A stretch of 20,312 nucleotides of DNA from Mastigamoeba balamuthi (Eukaryota; Evosea; Mastigamoebida; Mastigamoebidae), in assembly GCA_902651635.1 (NCBI GenBank), contig CACRSC010000032.1, positions 58,202 to 78,513 of the forward strand. The letters are read 5' to 3'. The position numbers were made by a program, and so were the translations under genes. The notes beneath the pieces were generated by a model, which was not told where the DNA came from, searched no databases, and saw nothing but the letters and a program-made list of their open reading frames with translations. Position 1 is the first letter of the stretch, and each line of letters starts with the position of its first letter. Below are positions 11,001-18,564 of this stretch, piece by piece.

Positions 11001-13557
11001 CAGAAGGCCGCGCCGCGGACGGTGTGCTGGCGGGCCTCGCGGGCGAAGGTGGCGGCGGGGAGCAGCATGTCGGCGTCGAGCGTGAAGACGAGGTCGCCGG
11101 GCCAGCGCCGGTACACCTCGCGGATGCCCGCGCGCAGCGTCGCGGCCCGCGAGAAGCCCAGGGCCGCCCGCGTCGGCCACCGCACCAGCAGCGCCGGCAC
11201 GCACGTCTCCCGCGCCAGCCCCCGCAGCAGCCCCCCCACGTCCGCGTCGCTCGAGTTCTGGTCCACCACCACCAGCCGCAGCCGCCTGTCGCCCCCCTCC
11301 CGCCGCATCTCCCCCACGTTCCGCCCCAGCTCCGCCAGCCGCCCCGCCCTGTTCCGCAGCGGCACCACCAGGTCCAGCCACGCCCCGGCCCCCTCCTCCG
11401 CCCCCACCCGGCACCCGGCCCCCTGCTCCTCGATCAGCTCCGTCTCCAGCGCCGGCCACCCGCTCGTGTCCACCGCCGCCTCCTCCTCCTCCTCCCCCTC
11501 GCCGGGCCCCGCGGGGCTGCGCTCGTCCCGCCACGTGCTCGGCGGGTGCCACACGTGGAACAACCCCCGCATCTTCTTCCGGTGCACCGCCAGCGGCGAC
11601 CGGGCCAGCGCGTAGAACGTCTTCTCCTCCTCTGTCCCCAGCCTCCGCTTCTGCTCTGCTCATGCACCCGCCGTCCCGGGCTGAGTCAGCGAGAGATGCC
11701 GCTCTCCCCCTTTCTCGTCCTCGCGTTCTCACCGCTGGCAAAGAGGTCGAGCTTCAGGGCGTCGTCGACAAACAGCCCGATGTCGCCCACAGAGTCCCTC
11801 CGCCACGCCCCGCTGTCCCGCTCGACCTCGGGCGGCTTGCCCTCGAGCAGCCCGAAGGCGACCGGGGCCCACGCCGACACCCCGCGCACCACGTTCCTGC
11901 GGAGCCTGCGCATGAATGCCCTCGGAAGCCGCATGTCCACGTTGAGACAGAACATTATCCCGTCGGGGTGGCTCGCCGCAACGCTCTCCAGCCCCGCTCG
12001 CAGCGCCCCGGCCCGCGAGAACGTCCTGCCGCGGGGTGCGGTGGCCCGCACCACCGTCACCGGCACACAGATGCCCCGCGAGACTTTGGCCACCAGGGCA
12101 GCGACGTCGGTGTCGGTGGAGGACTGGTCGGCCACCACCACCCCCATGCGCCTGTCCCCGCCTGTGCGCCACAGCGCGTCGACGTCGAGGAGGAGGCCCT
12201 CGAGGTCGCGGGACCTGTTGAACAGAGGGACCACGAAGCTGACCCACGGCTGCCCTTCGCCGCCCTCCTCCCCATCACCGCACTCCTGCCCGGGCCCCGT
12301 CTCACCCGTCGTCCTGTGGATCTGCTGCGGCAGTGGCACGGCCGCCTGCGCCGTCTCCTGGGGCTCGGTGTCGGCGTCGTGGGGCGTCATGCCGTCGGGG
12401 CTGCTCTTCCAGGGGGCTGTGGGGTGCCACACGTGGAAGAACCCCTCCATCTCGTACCTCCGCACCGCCAGGCCACTCCTGCCCAGCGCGGCGAACGCCT
12501 TGTCGTCTTCGTTGCCCCACTTGATCGCCGTTTGCTCTGCGACACGACGCGGTCAGATGCGAGCCAGAGGACGATGGTGGAGAACCGGTGGAGAAGAGGC
12601 CAATCTTGACGGCATCCGAGGCGAAGAAGCCGAGGTCGCCCTTGAACATCGTGCGCCAGCGGCCGTTTCCAGGAGCTTTCACTACTGGCCTGTTCTCGTA
12701 GGTCCCGAAGGCGATGGGAGCCCAGTAGGAGGTGCCACGGACGATGTGCTTGCGGGCATCGGACATGAAGGTTTCTGCGGGGAGTTGCATGTCGACGTCG
12801 AGGCAGAAGACAATGTCGTCGGGCCACCGCCTGTACACCTCGCTCAGCCCCGCTCGCAGCGCGTGCGCCCGCGAGAACCCAGCGGAGGTGTCCTACACCC
12901 TCAATGTGAGTCGAACACTGACATACGACTTCAGCTTGTCTGACGCAATTGTGATAACTAATGATATACACAGATCCCTCACCCACAACACCTCGACCAC
13001 AGTCAGTGACCTCTTGCTCGCGCGACAAGCTAAAGCAACAATCTCATATGTATGCGCCCAAGGAATGCCAATGCCAGAAGGGGACGTGCCTGCAGAGGTG
13101 GTGCCTGAACAACAGACATGGGTACACAGGTCCTGCGGGAGAGCCCCTCGGCGAGGCCGGTGATGTTCGCGTCTGTGGAGCCCACGTCGACGACGACCAC
13201 GCGGAGCCTGCGATCGCCCCCGGATCTGCGGAGCTCCGCCACGTTGTAGGCCACATCGACGAGCCTCGCGGCCCTGTTGCGCAGCGGCACCACGAGGTCG
13301 ACCCACGGGCCCTCGCTCGTCTCCTCCCTCGTCAGCGGCTCGCACACCCTCCGATGAGGAGCCACGGCCGCAGCGATCGCCGCCTCCTTGGCGCCCCGCA
13401 GCGGTTTTCGGTCGCTTTTGACGTGTGTCGAGGAAACGCGGATCGAGGGAAGGGTTGCGCCGACGGCGGCCGACGTCGGGGAGCGTGTGGACATGTTGTA
13501 CCACGAGACGAGCACGACGATGTTGGTGGCCACAAACACCACCGCGAGCACAGCCAT
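8068..13557 (-). CDS. Type II membrane protein with six tandem CHGN (chondroitin GalNAc-transferase-like) domains
   Basis: Predicted Golgi-type glycosyltransferase of about 1635 aa. Exons are 13557-13090, 12892-12586, 12536-11733, 11655-10132, 10077-9265, 9159-8365 and 8264-8068; all phases close on a stop at 8070-8068. A short N-terminus leads into one membrane anchor (AVLAVVFVATNIVVLVSW), a stem, then six repeats of about 265 aa. Each has PW(V/L/I)xxxVPLRNR, a VVxDxxSxD strand, a conserved Cys, GFSRxxxLRAG, a DxD-like site, SxWAPxxF, and usually WGxED before GFFHxWHP. This order is that of the CHGN/GT7-type C-terminal domain of chondroitin synthases, which transfers GalNAc from UDP-GalNAc. 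Acidic linkers (EEEEE) join some repeats. DxD-like sites lie at about residues 188, 457, 720, 964, 1235 and 1501. The start is the ATG before the anchor; in-frame GTG codons upstream were not used. The sugar and acceptor are unknown. The gene is divergent from the transporter fusion. Confidence 0.85.
8143..8872 (-). repeat. CHGN-like domain 6 of 6
   Basis: Runs from PWIDFVVALRNR to FHLWHP. DVD is intact (about 1501), and HGWEDI replaces WGxED with the Glu-Asp pair kept. The protein ends about 25 residues later. Confidence 0.82.
9050..9787 (-). repeat. CHGN-like domain 5 of 6, partly degenerate
   Basis: Runs from PWLNIIVPLRNR to FHLWHP. DVD is intact (about 1235), but the WGxED motif reads WGQKDR, with Glu changed to Lys. 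In CHGN/GT7-type enzymes this acidic residue is thought to serve catalysis, so activity is doubtful. Confidence 0.8.
9974..10660 (-). repeat. CHGN-like domain 4 of 6, motif-degenerate
   Basis: Runs from PWLSFLVPFRDR to IHQWHP. The metal site reads DVE (about 964), and the WGxED region is replaced by VWTDTTW after the intron. It is likely non-catalytic or changed in specificity. Confidence 0.8.
10748..11383 (-). repeat. CHGN-like domain 3 of 6
   Basis: Runs from AWLDLVVPLRNR to FHLWHP. It has DAD (about 720) and an intact WGGEDD, so is probably active. This is the only repeat lacking the phase 1 intron before WGxED; the frame is continuous into domain 4. Confidence 0.85.
11543..12249 (-). repeat. 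CHGN-like domain 2 of 6, motif-degenerate
   Basis: Runs from PWVSFVVPLFNR to FHVWHP. The metal-binding site reads NVD (about 457) instead of DVD, and the WGxED motif reads LGTEEE. Both deviations suggest a non-catalytic or altered domain. NVD is also present in the second gene copy (20297-20305), so it is not a local sequencing error. Confidence 0.8.
11926..12892 (-). repeat. Inverted duplication, left arm (pairs with 19346-20312)
   Basis: This 967-nt stretch (exon 2, intron and part of exon 3) aligns base for base, without indels, to 19346-20312 on the other strand. The part from the 49-nt intron onward shows only about five differences by eye. The arm probably extends further left beyond what the window lets me compare. 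Confidence 0.9.
12537..12585 (-). other. 49-nt phase 1 intron, near-identical in both gene copies
   Basis: GTTCTC...TCGCAG. It joins GLFST to EQTAIKWGNEDD. The intron at 19653-19701 has the same length and differs by one base that I can see. Confidence 0.85.
12893..13089 (-). other. GC-AG intron, six-domain gene (197 nt)
   Basis: Starts CAG|GCACGT and ends GTGTAG. No GT donor in the correct phase exists between the codons for VVQAPPLQ and the in-frame stop, whereas the GC donor joins VVQAPPLQ to DTSAGFSRAH in phase 0. The second gene copy has the same CAG|GCACGT junction (19045-19053). Confidence 0.7.
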
Positions 13558-14126
13558 CGCCCCTGTCTGCACAGCCGTGTGGGCACATCCACTAAGATGG
13601 GAGGCCAGAAGGGAAGAGGTGTGCGGTGCGTGTCAAGAGGCGGCGGCGCTGTGGAACGACGTGCGTTGGCGGTGACAGAGGCGGTGCGGCTGTGCTTGGA
13701 CGACTGCTTGGCCATTGCAGGGGCTGCGAAAAACAAAGTGCTGTCCGATTCCCTCGCCCTCTGCTCCTCGCTGCTCGGTGATCGTGGCAGATCTCTGCCC
13801 TGCTTGAGGCTTCACGGAAGCTGCCTGCCTTGCTCTGTGCCAGCAGAGTGCGCAGCCACTCGGTACACTAGTTGCCCCGGGGGGGCTATGCGGGGCGAGA
13901 CGGTGCGTAGGGCCAGGATAGCACCCACGCAGAGCCGAAGCGCTATCTGTTACGTCACAATGGTCCGTGCAGTGCCACTTAAGGATGTGACGGTGTCGTC
14001 ATTATGGACCTCCCATAAATAGTGTCGAATTTCTCGTACCGATTCCGAACCGCCTATTTTTGGGTGGGCGACGGGTAACAAACAGATACGAGCACACAAA
14101 CAGAGAATCTGCGCGACCCACGCCGC
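13558..14126. other. Divergent intergenic region, probable bidirectional promoter
   Basis: Separates the start codons of the six-domain transferase (minus) and the transporter fusion (plus). No coding bias is seen. It contains a TATA-like element and a CRE-like inverted repeat near the plus-strand gene (listed separately). Shared control of both genes is an inference from layout. Confidence 0.5.
13988..14021 (+). promoter_or_regulatory. TATA-like element with upstream TGACG/CGTCA inverted repeat
   Basis: CATAAATA at 14014-14021 lies about 106 nt before the transporter ATG. Just upstream, TGACG (13988-13992) and CGTCA (13997-14001) form an inverted repeat with a 4-nt spacer, resembling ATF/CREB half-sites. 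This rests on motif resemblance only. Confidence 0.3.
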
Positions 14127-17100
14127 ATGATGCAGGCTGAGGGTGCAGTTGGCCTGGCGCAGGCCCCCAAGGGGGAGCTCGAGGAAGTCGAGGTCCCGCA
14201 GCAGAGGTCGCCTCAAGCGACAGAGGCGGAGGCTCCTCGGGAAGGCGCTCTGCGAAGGTGCCTCTCGTTCGCATGGTTCCTGATCGCGTTCTACGGCTCG
14301 TTCCTTCTTGTTGGCGTCACTCAGGAATCGATGTACGCCTGCTGTTTATATATGGTCGAATTCAGCCGCTGATTCACTGAGAGGCAATGAACTTGCCGGA
14401 ATTGAAATTGCAAGTGCAAGTGCAAGTGTAAAAAGGGGGAAATCCATAAGACAGGGAACTTATTCTTCTGTGAGCAAAGCAAATCAAAGGAAGCCTGTCA
14501 TTCCACGTGGGAGAACGCAAAGTTGATATTGAATGAACTTCATTCCTGTGCGTTCCTTACCCACCGTGCTAATCCATCCAGCTATACGATGAAGTTCGAG
14601 GATCGTATGTTCAAATCCCCAGAGTTCCTGGTATTCATGGTCTTCTTTACCAACGCCTTCACTTCATTCATTCGTGAGTTCTGTTTTCATCCGAGAGGAT
14701 CTCTACTCACTTGGTCTATCAGTGATGAAGGCCAGAGGCCTCAGCACATCACCGATCGCTCCCCCGAAGTACTTTGCGTTCCTTGCACTGGCGTATGGAG
14801 GGTCCCTATGGCTGGCAAACCGCAGCATGCTGTACATCGATTACCCCACACAGACGCTGTTCAAGTCCTGCAAGCCGTTGCCGGTATTTATCTCTGGCCT
14901 CTTGTGCTTCCGCCAGTCCTACAGTGCAAAGCGGGGCCTCCCAGTGCTCTTCGTGTGCGCTGGACTGGTGGGGTTCACTTACTGCAAGGTCCTGGCCGAG
15001 AGGGGGGCATTCACGGGCTCTGGGACAGCTCAGAGGGGCATCGCCCTTGTGTGCTCAGCTCTGGTGGTCGATGGGGCCACTGGGTACTTCCAGGACCTCA
15101 TCTGCAAGGGCCACTACAACGACGCAGCTGGAAAGACCCTCGCACCGTGGCACCTTATGCTCTTCGTCAACATCTGGAGCGCATCATACGCGTTTGCTGG
15201 TGTGTTTCTAACCTGTTTATGAGTTGTTTAACAGAAAAGCTGCAACCAGGCGAGGTCATTTCCGGGGAGCTGCCAGATGTGGTGACCTTTATGCTACGCA
15301 ATAGGACACTTATGTGGTACGTCATCGCATTCTCGCTTGCAAGCTCGCTGGGGCAGTTGGCCGTGTACTGGGTTGTCTCCAAGTACGACTCGTTGACCTG
15401 CAGCATCGCCGCCGCGTTGCGCAAGTTCCTCGTGCTCGTTCTCTCGATCGTCTGGTTCCGCCACAGTGTGTCGCTGCCACAGTGGCTCTGCATCCTTCTG
15501 GTGTTCGCGGGCATCACATTCGAGGTCATCTTCGCTAAGTCCGCGGACAAGTCCTCCCCACTGCAGCAACAGCAGCAGCTACTCAAGAAGTCCGACAGCG
15601 ATGCGCTGCTTCCCAGGGCGCCATCCTCTTCCAAAAGAACCAGGTCAGCTCCCAGGGCGGATCTCACGTAATGACCTCTGACGCCCTCGCCCCCTATCCT
15701 CCAGGGACGGACCGCTGATCAACAAGCGCTGCATCGTTTGGGTCTCGTTCGTCCTCATCGTCAGCTCCGTGCTGGTCGCCCAAGTGTTCTCGATCGCGCT
15801 GTTCATGCCACTGTCCATGGGCGGTGTGGACCTGGGCAGGCGCTTTCCCACACGTGCAGCCCTCGTGGGCAACGCGCAGCCCGCGGCCGAGCCCGAGTCA
15901 GCGCTGCTGTTTGTGTGGGCTGCGCCCGACAGGCCTCTGCCGGCGCCCATGCGCCAGACAATCGCCGCAGAGGCCTCAAGAGCCATGTCCCCCGGCGCCC
16001 TTCACGTGTTCTGCGCGTCATCGCAGTGCCTCGAGTTCGCGGCGTCGTTCGGGGCCGCCGTCTCGGTCTCGCGCCTGCGGCTTGCGGACTACGCCGACGT
16101 GCACAGCCCGCTGGAGCTCTGGTTCCGTCGCACCTCTGCGCTAAAGTTCCACCTCAGCAGCCAGCGCTTCAGCAACGCGCTGCAGGCCGCCGCCGAGGCT
16201 GCGGTGCTCTACGAGAGGGGAGGTACACTCGTCAGCGTCTGGGGCGCAACGTCGCCGGCCATCTCAGTGCCCCCGAGGCCCTCCGACGCCGACGCCAGCG
16301 ACCTGCTCTGCGCCGACGTGTCCGCAGGGGCCGCCCGCGTCGTCTGGGCCCCTGCGAAGCACGACAGGGCGCTGCTCGATGGCATGCGGGAGTTCAACGA
16401 TGCGTTCCCCGAGTACACCAGCGAGGCCACCGGCAGAGACTACCCGTATGTGCGCCCCTCTTGCCACGCGGTGCCATTCGCAGCCGCGAAGCGCGTCCTC
16501 GTGCGGATCGAAGAGCTCGAGGAGGGGCCGTCCGTGCCCGCGGCGTCGCGGCAGCGCAAGTACGGGGCGCTGTGGTACGACGTGCGGGTGAACAAGGTGC
16601 TCAGGCGGACTCTGCTTGCCAACCTCGGCGATGAGGTGCAGACGCTGGCGGGCGCCCAGTGGCTCCCGCGTGTCGACACGCTCGTTGAGCGCGACGATCT
16701 CAACGCGTCGACGCCATCCGTGGCCGGAGACCCGCCCGGGAGCGTCACGATGTTCATGAACGCGTGGTGGGGCTTCCACGACATGAACTGGCCGCCCCCC
16801 GAGTACATCAAGCCCGTGCTGCTCTCGATGCACGTGACCGCCGGCCTGGCCTCCAACTTCTCGCAGCCCTCGTGGCGCGACTACATGGTGCGCCACGGCC
16901 CCGTGGGCGCGCGCGACACATCGACGCTGGAGCTGTGGCGCAGCCTCGGCGTCCCCGCGTTCCTCAGCAGCTGCATGACGCTGACCCTGCAGCGCCCGCT
17001 GCCGCGCGGAGTCGAGGCGCCCAACTGCACCGTCCTCATCAGCGACGTCGCGAGGTCCGCTCTCGCGGTGCTGCCCAAGCACGTGCGCAGGTCCGCGTGC

Positions 17101-17556
17101 CACATTACGGCCAACGCCAAGAACGTCTCCGACGGCAACACGCGCGTCTCCAAGGCCTTTGCCAACCTGCGGGCCATCGCGGCCGCGCGGCTCGTCGTCA
17201 CGTCGCGACTGCACGTGGCGCTGCCGGCGGTGGCCATGGGGACGCCCACCATCCTCGTTCTAACCGAGGAGATGCCCGGGGGAGGCGGCAGGCACGAGCG
17301 AAACGCGTACTCCCGTTTCGGCGGGTCGCTGAGCCTCGTGCATGTCTACGAGAAGAAGCGGAGAGCCGCACCAGCGCTGCTGGACTTTGACTGGGAGAGC
17401 CCGCCGCCAAACCCCGGGGCGGAGCAGCTGCAGGCAACGCGGTGCAGGTTCTTGCGGCATGTGTACTCGTACAACGGAGAGCTGTTCGACAGCATGCTGT
17501 TCTTCGACATCGACCACATATTCGACGCGTGCATGGAGGAGTACCCGGGTATCTGA
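14127..17556 (+). CDS. SLC35B-type nucleotide-sugar transporter fused to membrane-anchored GT32-like/polysaccharide pyruvyltransferase
   Basis: Predicted 1011-aa protein from exons 14127-14332, 14582-14673, 14723-15199, 15235-15643 and 15705-17556; phases 2, 1, 1, 2 all join and end in TGA. Residues about 45-370 are an SLC35B transporter: GVTQES in TM1, the family signature YPTQTLFKSCKPLPV (from 140), TGYFQDL, SLGQLAVYWVV and LRKFLVLVLSIVWF. A cytosolic Gln-rich linker (LQQQQQLLKK) follows, then a new membrane segment (IVWVSFVLIVSSVLVAQVF) and a lumenal part. That part starts with a GT32-like stretch (AAVLYERGGTLVSVW, about 564) that lacks the usual DxD. It ends in a polysaccharide pyruvyltransferase-like domain: NLGDEVQTLAG (701), GPVGARDTSTLELW, SSCMTLTL, TSRLHVALPAVAMGTP. 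The role would be moving an activated sugar into the Golgi lumen and modifying a glycan there; PEP is the usual pyruvyl donor. The alternative is two genes meeting near 15670, but the second would lack an ATG before its anchor. Confidence is about 0.95 for each half and lower for the fusion. Confidence 0.75.
14333..14581 (+). other. Transporter intron 1 (249 nt, GTACGC...CCAG)
   Basis: Phase 2. It joins GVTQES to IYTMKFEDRMFKSPEF, completing the first membrane segment and the loop after it. Its lower G/C content contrasts with the exons. Confidence 0.8.
14674..14722 (+). other. Transporter intron 2 (49 nt, GTGAGT...ATCAG)
   Basis: Phase 1, with a consensus donor. It joins NAFTSFI to LMKARGLSTSPIAPPKY. 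Confidence 0.85.
15200..15234 (+). other. Transporter intron 3 (35 nt, GTGTGT...AACAG)
   Basis: Phase 1. Removing it links SASYAFA to EKLQPGEVISGELPD across a frame change and deletes in-frame stops. At 35 nt it shows that very short introns are used in a confidently identified gene here. Confidence 0.8.
15644..15704 (+). other. Intron that would fuse transporter to glycan-modifying domains (61 nt)
   Basis: ACCAG|GTCAGC ... CTATCCTCCAG|GGAC, phase 2. It contains both the stop that would end the transporter frame (15669-15671) and the in-frame stop that blocks the downstream frame (15679-15681). Splicing joins SSSKRTR to DGPLINKRC. The donor is of the GTC type used elsewhere in the window, and the acceptor has a C/T-rich tract. 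Confidence 0.65.
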
Positions 17557-18564
17557 GGGCCGCGTGGCAATCACACCACACTGTCGTGCGCGCCGCGCCG
17601 CCTCACAGTGTTGCACAGCCCCTGTTTCACCCATCGTTTCTCAGCCAGAAAGCCGTCATCAAACACTCATGGTTGCTCCTTTTGGGCTGTCGGAGCCCTT
17701 GAAAGAGCCATTTGTACCAGACGTATCCTGGTTATGTGTGTGCTTGTGGAGCACACAGAAGAGTTGGTGCTACACTACTCAATTCAGGAGATGGATGGGG
17801 TTATGGCCGAGGCGTTTTACATATGAATTTCTCCCTGATCGTCTTCTTCGCCGAGATTCTATTCGCTTCGGGCTGCAGGCTGCCATCGTTCTGCCATCCA
17901 TGTGGAAACACAGCTCCAATTACGCACTCAGGAATTTGTGCTCTGAGTGTAAGGGCCGGAAGATTGATCCAGGTATGTATGTAGAGGGAGGTCGCGGCCC
18001 GCAATGACTCATGTTGCGGGCGCGCTCGCTGGAGTGCTCAGATCGATTGAGGCCTCGTTTCCTTGCACAAGAAATGTAGTTTCCAAGCAGAAGAGATGAG
18101 CCAAACAAAATAGTTGGGGCGTCGGGCTTCTTTTCTCTTCGACGTCGCCCAAATAAGGAGATACACGTCCATAATTACGTAAGCGCGGCTCTGGGAGCGC
18201 CCGGAGGCCGGGCGAAGGCCATTGGGCTCCGCCTCCAGCAAGGTGTGGCCCGGTGATATTTCATTCATCCCGGCTCAATGAGAAAGACCTCGTCGGGCTG
18301 GGATTGGACGCGACGGATCCAGAGCTCATTTGTGAATTGCTCTTAGTAGCTCCTCGGTGACTCGCGGCACCCGGAAGCCCGGACAACATCTCACACTTCT
18401 GTGCAAACGCCTCGCAATGACCAAGCAGACCCTGAAGCGTAGCCACAGCGGTGCCTTGATCACAAACAACGTGCGCCTGTGACCGACTGCCCCCTCGCTT
18501 TCTGAACGAACACACTCGGTGGGACCGGTCTGCACACGTGTGTGCCCATGTGCAGGCCAAAGCA
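17557..18564. other. Intergenic region between two same-strand genes
   Basis: About 1 kb with no codon-biased frame. Includes the 3' flank of the fusion gene and the upstream region of the second transferase gene. Small open frames (for example 17801-18004 minus) lack bias and motifs. A G/C-rich partial palindrome (CCCGGAGGCCGGGC) sits at about 18208-18221. Confidence 0.6.

Larger units (their letters stand above)
12421..13308 (-). repeat. CHGN-like domain 1 of 6
   Basis: Runs from PWVDLVVPLRNR to FHVWHP and is interrupted by two introns (13089-12893 and 12585-12537). It keeps both expected motifs, DVD (about residue 188) and WGNEDD (265-270), so it is a good candidate for an active transferase. 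It is the only repeat with an intron before the DxD site. Confidence 0.85.

Noticed and set aside
10893-11741. Minus-strand Gly/Ala/Arg-rich open frame
   Set aside because: Frame-shifted shadow of exon 4; the correct frame there encodes domains 2 (end) and 3 with all family motifs.
9830-12943. Plus-strand open frame of 1037 codons
   Set aside because: Antisense shadow of transferase domains 1-5. The high G/C third positions of the minus strand suppress stops on the plus strand.
13030-13572. Start of the six-domain protein at 13572
   Set aside because: That codon is GTG. The ATG at 13557 directly precedes the signal anchor and matches the position of the ATG in the second copy.
15769-15810. 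Independent start of the pyruvyltransferase gene at 15769 or at the next ATG
   Set aside because: The codon at 15769 is GTG, and the first in-frame ATG would cut away the membrane anchor. The phase-matched splice from the transporter explains the data better, though a separate gene remains possible.
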